Of a stretch of 21,583 bases of DNA, positions 1-7,482 are shown piece after piece. A program made the position numbers and the translations under genes. The notes beneath the pieces are model-generated. The model was given only the letters and a program-made list of their open reading frames with translations, made no database searches and had not been told where the DNA came from. The DNA is from an uncultured Dehalococcoidia bacterium (lineage in GTDB: Bacteria > Chloroflexota > Dehalococcoidia > Tepidiformales > Tepidiformaceae), in NCBI GenBank assembly GCA_937864275.1, contig CALMIW010000318.1, positions 1 to 21,583 of the forward strand. The letters are read 5' to 3'. Numbering within the stretch: the first letter of the stretch is position 1; each line of letters starts with the position of its first letter.

Positions 1-151
1 GTGCGGCCTCTGCATCCGCGCGGGCATCGATCGCGGAGAACACCGCCACTAGCTTTGATTCGCGCTTGCGTGCCCGCTCGAGCTCGTCAGCCATGGCCTG
101 GCGGGCACGGGCCCGCGCGGTCTGTGAACGCGAATCAGTCTTCGTAGCCAT
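1..151 (-). CDS. Small charged protein, partial (5' end only)
   Basis: Reading leftward from an ATG whose first base is at 151, a frame stays open to the window edge and encodes about 50 residues beginning MATKTDSRSQTARARARQAM. It is rich in Arg, Ala and Glu (ADELERARKRESK), which suggests a long amphipathic, possibly coiled-coil helix. The C-terminus lies outside the window. It is divergent from the relaxase gene, a position where plasmids often keep small mobilisation accessory proteins, but nothing in the visible part proves that role. AGGG lies 8 nt before the ATG and could serve as a weak ribosome-binding site. I do not recognise the family. The reverse frame over the same bases has no better claim. 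Confidence 0.55.
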   Translation of the reverse strand, partial: MATKTDSRSQTARARARQAMADELERARKRESKLVAVFSAIDARADAEAA

Positions 152-397
152 GGGTCAAACCCTAGAGCACTCCTACGACACCCGCGAGCACCAACCACTC
201 CCCCATCCGATCACCGCGTCGCCCACACTGGCCCCACCTGATACGCCACCGTCGTGGCCATAACCCACACTCGCTCCCGCTCGCTCTAACAGCTACACAC
301 AGTAGGCACTTCTAGTGAAAGAGGAGAAATTCCTGGTCAGCGCTGCGCGCGACCTGGCGCGTAGACGCGCCGATTCGGTCCGCATACGCTGGGGTTC
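152..397. other. Divergent intergenic region; possible oriT and relaxase promoter region
   Basis: About 245 bp separate the divergent small gene and the relaxase gene. Visible structure: a C-rich, G-poor upper strand at about 170-290, short CGCTC repeats near 270-285 (cgctcccgctcgctct), and a perfect inverted repeat, GGCGCGT-AG-ACGCGCC, at 356-371 just before the relaxase. MobF relaxases are commonly encoded next to the nic site they cut, and oriT sites usually carry inverted repeats. This makes the interval the natural place to look for oriT. No nic consensus was recognised, so this is inference from position. Confidence 0.35.
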
Positions 398-401
398 GTG
401 A
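315..401 (+). CDS. Possible 28-aa leader peptide overlapping the relaxase start
   Basis: A GTG at 315 opens a 28-codon frame (MKEEKFLVSAARDLARRRAD...) that ends in TGA at 399-401. This overlaps the ATG of the relaxase gene at 401-403 as TGATG, the arrangement typical of translational coupling. The peptide is basic. The purine tract GAAAGAGGAG at 317-326 is just after the GTG, so it is not its ribosome-binding site; no clear Shine-Dalgarno precedes the GTG. The frame also crosses the 356-371 inverted repeat. It may be chance, a leader peptide, or the end of a decayed gene. Confidence 0.25.
   Translation: MKEEKFLVSAARDLARRRADSVRIRWGS
356..371. repeat. Perfect inverted repeat upstream of relaxase gene
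   Basis: GGCGCGT (356-362), a 2-nt spacer AG, and ACGCGCC (365-371) form a perfect 7-bp inverted repeat 30 bp before the relaxase start. It could be an operator for autoregulation, part of oriT, or a hairpin in the leader mRNA. The short spacer favours a protein-binding palindrome over an RNA hairpin. Confidence 0.5.
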
Positions 402-3400
402 TGAGTCTCCGGGCGGTCCACGCGGGTACTGGATACCAGTACCTGCTGCGCTCGGTTGCCACCCACGACGCCGACCCGCAGGGCCTGGCCCTGTCGGACT
501 ACTACGCTGCCAAGGGCACCCCGCCGGGACGGTGGATCGGTAGCGGACTTCAGGGACTGAACTCCCAGTCCGTGGCCTCTGGGGCGACGGTCACCGAGGC
601 GCAAATGGCGGCTCTGTATGGCGAGGGCTTGCACCCGGACACCGACCAGATGATGGCCGACGGGAAAGCGTTGGCGGCCTGCAAGCTCGGCCGGAGCTTC
701 CCGCTCTATACCGGCGGCGTGGACGTTCTGGAAGCGATAGCCGCGGCCGAGAAGTCGTTCCTTCACACCGAGGGCCGGCGCCCCACCACCGATGAACGAG
801 GACAGATCGCCGAGGGCGTCGCACGCCCGTTCTATGCCGAGAGGTTCGGCTACGAGCACGCCTCCGGCAAGGACGTCATCGCGTGGGTAAACCGGGAGCG
901 CGACCAGGTGCGCCAGGCGGTCGCAGGGTTCGATTTCACGTTCTCTCCGGTGAAAAGTGTCAGCGTCCTGTGGGCGCTGGCCGACGAGCAGACTGCCTCT
1001 CGCGTGGCTGCGTTGCATCACGAAGCCGTCGCCGAAACCCTGGCCTGGGCCGAGGACAATGCGATCTACACACGCGTCGGGACCGGCGGTATCAAGCAGG
1101 TGAAAACCGGCGGGATCATCGCCTCCGAGTTCACCCACTTTGACACCCGGTGCGGGGACCCGGACCTGCACTCCCACGTGCTGCTGGCCAACAAGGTCCA
1201 AGCCCCCGACGGGCGTTGGTTGTCGTTGGATTCCCGTGCGATCCATCAGATGCACCAGGCGATCTCGGCCCGCTACGACGCGACCCTGCACGACCTTCTG
1301 ACCCGTCGCATGGGCGTGGAGTTCCAGGCCAACTACCCGCACCCGGACAAGGCGCCCATCTGGGAGGTCAAGGGCATCGACCGCCGCCTGATCGACGCCT
1401 TCTCCTCCCGCCGGGCCCTGGCCAGGCCGGTCTATGACCGACTCGTCGCTGAGTACGTTGAGAAGAACAATCGGCAGCCTTCCCAGCGGGCGTCCTACGC
1501 CCTGTGGCAGAAGGCCATCCTCGACACCCGCGACGCCAAGAAGCCCGCCCAATCCCTGGCCGAACACCGCGCCACCTGGCGGGAGATGGCCGAAACGGTC
1601 GTCGGCACGCACGCAGTGGACAGCGTGGTTGGCGAGGTCACCGGGCAGGGCCAGGGCCAGGTGTCGCGGGAGCTGTTGGCGGCCCGGGCCCACGCCCGGC
1701 GGGGGGCCGGGCGGGCGGGGGAGGCAGGGCCCGCAGGGCGGGGGCAGTCCCGCCGTTCCCACATCGACACCGCCGTTTCCACCTTGCTCAAGGGTTACCG
1801 ATTCGAGGGCGCCGAGGCCCTGGACCGGGCGCACGAACAGGTTATGGCCGCCGCCATGGGAGAACTCGTCATCGAGCTGACCCCGCCGGAGATTCTGGAC
1901 CTTCCCAGCCCTCTGATCGGGCCGAGCGGGGCCGGTGTGGACCGGCACGCCAACGCCGAGAAGTACACCACTCAGGCAGTGCTGGACGCCGAGACCGCCA
2001 CCCTGGAGGCGACTGGCACCCCGGTCGCGGTGATCGCTACCCGCGCCGATCTCGATCGTGCGCTGAAGGCGCACGAGGACGCCGAGGGTTGGTCCCTCAA
2101 TGCCGGCCAGACCGCTCTGGCGCAGCACCTCATTGGTGCCGGAACGCTCCTGGCCGCCGGGGTGGGTCCGGCCGGAACCGGCAAGACCGCATCTATGAAA
2201 GTCGTGGCCCGCACCTGGCAACAAACCGGCCGGTCGGTTATCGGCCTTGCTCCTTCCGCGGCAGCGGCCAGCGTCCTCGCGGGCGACATCGGCACCGACT
2301 GTCACACCATTGACTCGCTGACCTTCACCTGGATGGGCAAGCACCCCACCCTGCCCGGAAAGACTCTCGACGCGTTGCCCGTGATGATCCGCCCCGGCGA
2401 CATGCTTCTGGTCGACGAAGCGGGCATGGCCAGCACCGAAAACCTGGCCGCGCTGACCGAGATCGCCGCCGAATCCGGGGCCATCCTCCGCCTGATCGGC
2501 GACCCCAAACAGCTCGCGGCAGTCGAGACCGGCGGTCTGTTCGCCGACCTGGCCCGCACCCCAGGGACGCCCCAGCTCCGAGAGGTGATGCGCATGGGCG
2601 CAGACACCGACCAATGCGAGGCGACCCTCGCCCTTCGCGAAGGCGATCCCGTCGCCCGGGCCCTCTGCACCGAGCGCGGATGGCGCCCCGGCGGGCGCCG
2701 CGAGCAGATGCTCACCGGCGCCGCCGAGGCGTTCCTAGCCGACACCAAGGCGGGCCGCCAGGCACTAATCATCGCCTCCACCAACGCCGACGGCGCCCCC
2801 CCCAACGAAGTGATCCGAGCCGATCGCATCGCCCACGGACTAGTCGACGACGCACACACCACCAGGGTCGCTCGCGGCGACACCGTGGGTGTCGGCGACA
2901 CCGTCATCGCCCGCACCAACTCCACGCTGTACACCGGTGACCGCACCTACCTCGGTCGGGTCATCAACGGCCAACTGTTCACCGTCACCGGCATCTCAGG
3001 CGATGGGTCACTGGGAGTGCGCGACTCCTCCACCGGGCAGGCCATGCTCATCCCCGCCAGCTACGCCGGCAAGCACATCCACCTCGGTTACGCCGCCACC
3101 ATTCACCGCGCCCAGGGCGCCACCGTCGATACCGTCCACGCCGTCATCGACGCTGGCGTGGACCGTGCCGGCCTGTACGTCGCCATGACCCGCGGCAGAC
3201 GAGAAAACCGCGCCTACGCCGTGTGCGAACCCACTCTCGATCTCGCCGCCGAGGACGCACACATGCACTCCGCCGGCGACCACGAAGCCCCAACCGCAGA
3301 CGATGTGCTGACTGGCGTTCTGGCCCGCGAGACGCACCAGGCCTCGGCCACCGAAACCCTCCGCCAGGAGTACGCCAGCGCCACCAGCGACGAACGGCTC

Positions 3401-3940
3401 GCCCAGCTCTACCGCCACGGCGTTGATTTAGCCGCCCGCGACTTCACCGCCGCCACCCTCCCTGCCTACATCGACGCACTACCGCGGGCCTACGCCCACC
3501 AGCTCGAGGCAGACCCCGACCAGTACCAGGCCCTGGAAGGCGCGTGGACCGAAGCAGCAACCCGAGGCCTCGACCCCCGCGAGGAATGGGACAACGCCAC
3601 CGACACCCTCGACACTGCCAACAAACCCGGTACCGTCATCGCCCACCGGATACGTCACGCGACCCGCGAACAAGCCGAGACCACAGCACTGCCCACTCCC
3701 CCACCGGCGGCCCCGGGATGCGATACCGAACTCACCAACTGGCTTGCAGACACCTACCGCACACTTGCCGCCGATCCTGACGCCACGGCGGTAGCCCGTG
3801 CAGCGTCCTTCTCTACCGAGGACTTTGTTGACTCGTACCTCGCCTCCCGGTCCGCAGAACACGAACCCGGCCCGGACACCCATCCCACGACGAGCTCGCC
3901 ATGGGGGCCGGCACCCGACTCCTCTCCCGACCTGTGGTGA
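401..3940 (+). CDS. traA: MobF-family conjugative relaxase-helicase (TraA/TrwC-like)
   Basis: A bifunctional transfer initiator expected to nick oriT, attach covalently to the 5' end through a tyrosine, and unwind the plasmid strand for export. The start is ATG at 401, with GGGG 6 nt upstream; GTG at 398 is the alternative. The protein is ~1179 aa, within the normal range for this family. Visible relaxase features are an early DYYA tyrosine pair (~residue 36) followed by PPGRWIGSGL, and the metal-binding three-histidine motif HFDTRCGDPDLHSHV (~246-260). The RecD/TraI-like helicase half carries Walker A GPAGTGKT (~590), Walker B LLVDEAGM (~669), a late IHRAQGATVDTV motif and VAMTRGRREN near residue 930. 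A Gly/Arg/Gln-rich linker (~415-450) separates the domains. It converges on the rep gene with a 28-bp gap. No frameshift is seen. Confidence is high for the family; the gene name is generic. Confidence 0.95.
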   Translation: MSLRAVHAGTGYQYLLRSVATHDADPQGLALSDYYAAKGTPPGRWIGSGLQGLNSQSVASGATVTEAQMAALYGEGLHPDTDQMMADGKALAACKLGRSFPLYTGGVDVLEAIAAAEKSFLHTEGRRPTTDERGQIAEGVARPFYAERFGYEHASGKDVIAWVNRERDQVRQAVAGFDFTFSPVKSVSVLWALADEQTASRVAALHHEAVAETLAWAEDNAIYTRVGTGGIKQVKTGGIIASEFTHFDTRCGDPDLHSHVLLANKVQAPDGRWLSLDSRAIHQMHQAISARYDATLHDLLTRRMGVEFQANYPHPDKAPIWEVKGIDRRLIDAFSSRRALARPVYDRLVAEYVEKNNRQPSQRASYALWQKAILDTRDAKKPAQSLAEHRATWREMAETVVGTHAVDSVVGEVTGQGQGQVSRELLAARAHARRGAGRAGEAGPAGRGQSRRSHIDTAVSTLLKGYRFEGAEALDRAHEQVMAAAMGELVIELTPPEILDLPSPLIGPSGAGVDRHANAEKYTTQAVLDAETATLEATGTPVAVIATRADLDRALKAHEDAEGWSLNAGQTALAQHLIGAGTLLAAGVGPAGTGKTASMKVVARTWQQTGRSVIGLAPSAAAASVLAGDIGTDCHTIDSLTFTWMGKHPTLPGKTLDALPVMIRPGDMLLVDEAGMASTENLAALTEIAAESGAILRLIGDPKQLAAVETGGLFADLARTPGTPQLREVMRMGADTDQCEATLALREGDPVARALCTERGWRPGGRREQMLTGAAEAFLADTKAGRQALIIASTNADGAPPNEVIRADRIAHGLVDDAHTTRVARGDTVGVGDTVIARTNSTLYTGDRTYLGRVINGQLFTVTGISGDGSLGVRDSSTGQAMLIPASYAGKHIHLGYAATIHRAQGATVDTVHAVIDAGVDRAGLYVAMTRGRRENRAYAVCEPTLDLAAEDAHMHSAGDHEAPTADDVLTGVLARETHQASATETLRQEYASATSDERLAQLYRHGVDLAARDFTAATLPAYIDALPRAYAHQLEADPDQYQALEGAWTEAATRGLDPREEWDNATDTLDTANKPGTVIAHRIRHATREQAETTALPTPPPAAPGCDTELTNWLADTYRTLAADPDATAVARAASFSTEDFVDSYLASRSAEHEPGPDTHPTTSSPWGPAPDSSPDLW

Positions 3941-3968
3941 CTCGCTTCGGCTCATCAGTCACTAGTGG

Positions 3969-5978
3969 TCAGGCTGCGGTGCGGGCCCAGTGGTGGGGCG
4001 CGAGCAGCATGTCGGGAGCGGGTAGCGCAGCGCGGGCCGCGGCAACTAGTTCCCACCAGCTGTCGGGGTCGGCGTCGCGATGGAGATCTTGGGCAGCCAT
4101 GGCCGCGCCCCAGGTGGTGGCTGATACTGGCGGGCCGGTGGCGGTGGCGCCGTAGGCCAGGGCGATGTCGGTCGGGTGGATCTGTTCAGCCTCATCAGGA
4201 TCGGGGAATTCGCCCCACTCGGCCAGCGCGTCGGAGCGCTCTGGCTTGTGCCGGGTGGTGAACCACCACACGAACACCGCCGAATGCAGCCGGTATAGGC
4301 GCACCCGATCAGCGTGTGCACCGTCGACACCAGCAGCAACGGCGGCTCGCGCTAACCGGGAACGACTGCGGTACACGCGGCCATCAGCGGTGCACAGACC
4401 CAGAGAGCGCAGTCCGCGCAGTTTGCTGCGCACCGTCGCCGGGCAGATCCCGAGCCTGGTCGCCAGCTCACGCACCGATGCGCGACCAGCGGCCATGTGG
4501 GCCCATACGCGCATGCCCAACACCCCAAGGGGGCGGGCGTGCCAGATATCTTCACGGGCGCACTCGAGTTCAGCGTCAAGCTGGTTCCGCATCTCTGGGG
4601 TAAATACTGCGCCACTTCCTTGTTCCCCGCCCCCGGGTTTTACGATCCGCCACACTGCCGCCCAGGGGCCGGCTGCTCGCTGCACGCGGGCGACCCACCC
4701 CTGCTGGAGAAGGACTTTCAGTCGGTCGGCGACGGTGTCTCTGGTCAGGCCGGCGGCGAGGGCCCAGTCGCGCTCGGACAGGTGCACATCGCTTGCTGCG
4801 GCTGCGCGGGTGCGGGCGGCCAGGGCCAGGAGCACCAGGCGGTCCTGAGCTCCGGTCTTGCCAGCCCACCGGCCGGGCTGGGCGTCCATGCGAGTGAGCA
4901 GGTCGGCGACCAAGGCTTCGGCGACTCGGCGGGCAGCCGAGGGTCCTGCAGTGCTGCGCTGGGCGTAGCTGGCTGCGGTGACGGCTTTGGCCCACTGGCG
5001 GGCCAACTCGGCAGCCGCGTCGAATCGAGGGCTGCGCTCCCCCGCACTGGTGCGGCTAGCCCGCACAAACTCCAGACCGGGCCAACGGTCAGTGAAAGCG
5101 GCCTGGTGCACGTCGCGGTACTGCATCCGGGCGTGGGCGCAGGCCAACAGGATTGACCACCCCACCGCGGAGGCATCCGTATGGGCAGTGATCGGGGCGC
5201 GGGCAAGGTCACGGATCTGAGGGTTCAGGGGGCGTCTGGGTCCGGAGAGGTACGGATGGCCTTGCGCATCGACGTGCACAGGAACCGGCGCGATCCCAGC
5301 ACCGGCGGCGGAGGTGCCCTTGGTCTGAGGGGGTTGTGTCAGCTGCGTGAGCAGCGTGCGCAACGCTCGTAGGGACACCGGGCGGATATGCGGATCTGTC
5401 AGGGGCATTGCTGTGCCGCCGGCGCGGTGGGGCGAGCCCGGGGCGCGGACACAACCGGTGCGCGAATTGGACAGCGGGCCCCGATCCAGTGAGGGCCATG
5501 CGGCAGCGAAAGCGTCGATGATCGGTGCCAGGCGGTGCGCGGAGATGGCGGTGCTCAGTCGGATCCATACGTGGTATCCCCCACCAGGTCCTGACGAGCA
5601 CACCAGGTGCTCGATGCCCGCGGCAGTCAAGGCAGCCGTGCACGCTGCGAGGTCTGTGTCCGCGGTTGAGCCAGCATGGTGAGCGTCAAAATCCAGGGCG
5701 AGGAGCCGAAACTTGCCCGATTCATCGGTCAAGTGCAGGGCGAAAGGCGTCCCCTCCCCCGGCGCGCCGTCGGTGAGGCGCCTGGTGGCGGCGAAGGTAT
5801 GCGCCTTGCGGGAGTCGACACGCACATACGGGCGCGGACTCCACGCGCACACCACAGAGTCCCACCACCAGGTGGAATCGAGGGATATGACGTTGTCGCG
5901 GTCAGAGCGAGACACGCCGATCGGATCGACTGGACCATCCGATGGGTATGACTTACTCTGAGAGGTGCCTGGAAGCAC
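3969..5978 (-). CDS. Plasmid replication protein with primase-like (AEP/prim-pol) domain and winged-helix segments
   Basis: Probably the replication initiator of the element (669 aa). The start is GTG at 5978 because AGGAG lies 4 nt upstream; the frame itself is open to 6050. The N-terminal third looks like an archaeo-eukaryotic primase fold. It has a catalytic DxD in LLALDFDAHH (~D96, D98), SSGPGGGYHVWIRL (~128-141) with the motif-II histidine, and CVRAPGSPHRAGG (~176-188) in the motif-III position. A basic linker follows. Two helix-turn-helix segments are visible: DWALAAGLTRDTVADRLKVL (~404-425, with a wing after it) and a second at ~500-540 containing VRELATRLGICPATVRSKL. The primase and DNA-binding combination is known from actinobacterial plasmid and phage replication proteins. 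No P-loop helicase motif is visible, so unwinding would need a host helicase. It lies downstream of the RHH gene on the same strand, with a structured 149-nt leader between. Confidence 0.75.
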   Translation of the reverse strand: MLPGTSQSKSYPSDGPVDPIGVSRSDRDNVISLDSTWWWDSVVCAWSPRPYVRVDSRKAHTFAATRRLTDGAPGEGTPFALHLTDESGKFRLLALDFDAHHAGSTADTDLAACTAALTAAGIEHLVCSSGPGGGYHVWIRLSTAISAHRLAPIIDAFAAAWPSLDRGPLSNSRTGCVRAPGSPHRAGGTAMPLTDPHIRPVSLRALRTLLTQLTQPPQTKGTSAAGAGIAPVPVHVDAQGHPYLSGPRRPLNPQIRDLARAPITAHTDASAVGWSILLACAHARMQYRDVHQAAFTDRWPGLEFVRASRTSAGERSPRFDAAAELARQWAKAVTAASYAQRSTAGPSAARRVAEALVADLLTRMDAQPGRWAGKTGAQDRLVLLALAARTRAAAASDVHLSERDWALAAGLTRDTVADRLKVLLQQGWVARVQRAAGPWAAVWRIVKPGGGEQGSGAVFTPEMRNQLDAELECAREDIWHARPLGVLGMRVWAHMAAGRASVRELATRLGICPATVRSKLRGLRSLGLCTADGRVYRSRSRLARAAVAAGVDGAHADRVRLYRLHSAVFVWWFTTRHKPERSDALAEWGEFPDPDEAEQIHPTDIALAYGATATGPPVSATTWGAAMAAQDLHRDADPDSWWELVAAARAALPAPDMLLAPHHWARTAA

Positions 5979-6038
5979 AGCTCTCCTAATTGGTGAGCAA
6001 CACCGAGTTTGAGCGGTAACTCGAACTCTTGACTTTCG

Positions 6039-6068
6039 ATCCCGGTCCACCTGCCAGTGGGCCGGGAT
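6039..6068. repeat. Stem-loop in the leader of the replication gene
   Basis: A 12-bp inverted repeat with a 6-nt loop: arms ATCCCGGTCCAC (6039-6050) and GTGGGCCGGGAT (6057-6068). The single imperfect pair is G-U in a plus-strand RNA but C-A in the minus-strand (rep) transcript. No U-tract follows on either strand, so it is a poor intrinsic terminator. It lies between the RHH stop and the rep start. This position suits a copy-control hairpin, a counter-transcript target or an attenuator (inference). Confidence 0.5.
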
Positions 6069-6102
6069 TAGTCATTTCAGGGTTGCGGGGTGTTCAACTG
6101 TT

Positions 6103-6121
6103 GGCCGGGCGCGGGCCGGCC
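6103..6121 (-). terminator. GC-rich hairpin just downstream of the RHH gene (weak terminator candidate)
   Basis: GGCCGG (6103-6108) and CCGGCC (6116-6121) can pair across a 7-nt loop, beginning 6 nt after the stop of the RHH gene on the minus strand. It lacks a U-rich tail, as many actinobacterial hairpin terminators do. It could separate RHH from rep expression or simply protect the RHH mRNA 3' end. Confidence 0.3.
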
Positions 6122-6127
6122 ACCGCT

Positions 6128-6343
6128 TCACGCTGAAATTGCCTCCTCATCTGCAGGTGGAACTACGGCCTCGGGCAGGCCAAGATTGATGGCGGCGAGG
6201 TCAGCCAAGTATTGAGACATCGAGACGCCTCTAGACCTGGCTTCCACCCGAAGTGCCTCGTACACCTCAGGGGCCATACGGACGGGCACGCGCATGCGCT
6301 CGCCGAATGACGGTCGCCCGGGGCCCCGCTGCTTCGTCGCCAT
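6128..6343 (-). CDS. Ribbon-helix-helix DNA-binding protein (CopG/antitoxin-like)
   Basis: A 71-aa protein starting at MATKQRGPGRPSFGERMRV (ATG at 6343). The reading frame is open further upstream to 6493, but that extension is compositionally unlike a protein. The body MRVPVRMAPEVYEALRVEAR followed by GVSMSQYLADLAAI is a classic ribbon-helix-helix fold: a short beta strand with alternating basic residues, then helix, turn and helix. The GPGRPSF segment is a basic tail seen on many small DNA-binding proteins. It sits upstream of rep on the same strand and is divergent from parA. This placement suits a copy-number repressor, an orphan antitoxin, or a second partition/centromere-binding factor. 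No toxin partner is adjacent. The ATG has no close Shine-Dalgarno and is overlapped by a small hairpin (GGGAG...CTCCC). Confidence 0.75.
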   Translation of the reverse strand: MATKQRGPGRPSFGERMRVPVRMAPEVYEALRVEARSRGVSMSQYLADLAAINLGLPEAVVPPADEEAISA

Positions 6344-6667
6344 GGGAGGAAAACTCCCACACTTGGCGCCACAAATCCTATCGACACGCCTAGGTGAGGT
6401 GGAGTTTTTGGCGCCGCCTACGGCTCTGTCGGCGGTCAGCGGCTGCGGCACATCCGTAGCGGTATATACCGCACAACCGACACCGGTGCACACCGCAACA
6501 CCAGTACCGGTCTAACGGTGATTACTGATGTACCGCTATCGGTCCAAAGGTATTTCGGGATGTTCGGCGTGGCTAGCGCGCTCCTGTGCTGCAGTTTTGG
6601 TATCAAGGTGATGACCACAATAGGTACAGCGGTATCACGGTATAAGAAGATCGAGGTGTAGCGGGTT
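6344..6667. promoter_or_regulatory. Divergent control region with repeated AGCGGTA motifs (candidate parS/operator)
   Basis: 324 bp without a gene between the divergent RHH and parA genes. Seen directly: AGCGGTA at 6458-6464 (+), 6531-6537 (-) and 6628-6634 (+). The first copy is part of the perfect 14-bp palindrome GCGGTATATACCGC (6459-6472). Several CCGGT/ACCGG half-repeats lie between 6481 and 6545. A duplicated TTGGCGCC occurs at 6363-6370 and 6408-6415. A -10-like TATAAG (6641-6646) lies just after the third AGCGGTA, so a protein bound there would block a parA promoter. This is what an autoregulated type Ib par locus looks like. Which protein binds is inference. Confidence 0.55.
6459..6472. 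repeat. Perfect palindrome GCGGTATATACCGC upstream of parA
   Basis: A 14-bp perfect palindrome. Together with the preceding A it gives AGCGGTATATACC (6458-6470), whose reverse complement recurs at 7525-7537 beyond parB. Candidate centromere or operator site for the ParB-like or RHH protein. Confidence 0.6.
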
Positions 6668-7243
6668 TTGAAGATTGCGGTAGTTAACACCAAGGGTGGC
6701 GTCGGTAAGACGACCACCGCCATTTACCTAGCGACGGTCGCGAGCGCGCAGGGCAAGTCGACTGAGCTGCTAGACGCGGACCCTCAGGGGTCGGCCACTA
6801 GTTGGGCTGAGATTGCGACGGAGGGGAGTGCGCCTTTGCCGTTTCAAGTCTCGCCCGCGAACAAGATCACGCTTTCGCGCGCATCTAGTAGCGACATCAC
6901 AGTGATCGACACGCCTCCGGGTGCTGCTGACATCATTCAGGCCGCGATCGATGCGGCTGATGTTGTCGTGGTCCCCACTGCGCCGTCTGGGTTGGACCTC
7001 CAGCGCGTCTGGCCGACGTTGGAGGCTGCTGCACATAAGCCAGCTGGTGTCCTACTCACGAGCGTTGAGCTCGGCACTAAGCTGCTCGAGCTCACAAAGG
7101 AGGCCCTTGAATCGGAAGGGGTGTTCGTATTCGAGAATGTGATTGGGAAGCGACAGGCGATACGCCAGTCATTCGGCACATGTCCAACAAGCTTCTTTGG
7201 CTATCGAGACCTGATGGACGAGATCGTTGAGGTGACTAAATGA
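6668..7243 (+). CDS. parA: ParA-family partition ATPase (small, type Ib-like)
   Basis: A 191-aa Walker-type partition ATPase. It carries the deviant Walker A KGGVGKTT (residues 9-16) with its signature lysine, the A' segment LLDADPQGSATSW (34-46), and Walker B ITVIDTPPG (77-85). There is no N-terminal helix-turn-helix, which places it with the short ParA proteins (type Ib, ParF/Soj-like). In these systems the centromere-binding partner usually provides operator recognition. The start is TTG at 6668, with GAGGTG about 9 nt upstream; no other start keeps the complete first beta strand MKIAVVNTKGG. The gene is translationally coupled to the next through an ATGA overlap. It is expected to form ATP-dependent patterns on the nucleoid and move plasmid copies apart. 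Confidence 0.92.
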   Translation: MKIAVVNTKGGVGKTTTAIYLATVASAQGKSTELLDADPQGSATSWAEIATEGSAPLPFQVSPANKITLSRASSSDITVIDTPPGAADIIQAAIDAADVVVVPTAPSGLDLQRVWPTLEAAAHKPAGVLLTSVELGTKLLELTKEALESEGVFVFENVIGKRQAIRQSFGTCPTSFFGYRDLMDEIVEVTK

Positions 7244-7482
7244 GTGGCAAATCGGAACCGGTGAGCCGTAGTTTGCGCCCACGGGCCGCAGCTCCCATCC
7301 GGCCGGTCTCGGAAACGTTCTCTGCTTCTGAAGCCGCACGTCCGGCCGGTCCTCGGCGTACGAAGACATCTCTAGCGCTTGATGTTGAGGTGTACCGGAG
7401 AGCGAAGATCGCGGCCATCCAACAAGGGGAGACCGTGTCTGAGTTTATCGAGGCAGCTATTCGAAACGCACTTCCTGAGTAG
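7240..7482 (+). CDS. ParB-like centromere-binding protein (C-terminal ribbon-helix-helix)
   Basis: An 80-aa basic protein that starts inside the parA stop (ATGA at 7240-7243), so the two are co-translated. The first ~40 residues are Pro/Arg/Ala-rich and probably disordered (SRSLRPRAAAPIRPVSETFS). The last ~40 form a ribbon-helix-helix: RRTKTSLALDVEVYRRAKIA then GETVSEFIEAAIRNAL. A flexible N-terminus plus C-terminal RHH is the architecture of ParG/Omega-type partners of small ParA proteins. There the tail contacts ParA and the RHH binds repeats near the par promoter. Candidate sites flank the operon at 6458-6470 and 7525-7537. The function is inferred from operon context; no unrelated ParB (Spo0J-type) motif is present. 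Confidence 0.8.
   Translation: MSGKSEPVSRSLRPRAAAPIRPVSETFSASEAARPAGPRRTKTSLALDVEVYRRAKIAAIQQGETVSEFIEAAIRNALPE

Noticed and set aside
293..2614. 773-codon open frame antisense to the relaxase
   Set aside because: It is a mirror of the real gene: long antisense frames are common opposite GC-rich coding DNA, the translation is Gly/His/Arg-rich without domains, and the plus strand has clear relaxase and helicase motifs.
6344..6493. N-terminal extension of the 71-aa RHH protein
   Set aside because: The extra 50 codons cover the palindromic control region and are not protein-like; the ATG at 6343 begins the recognisable basic tail and RHH.
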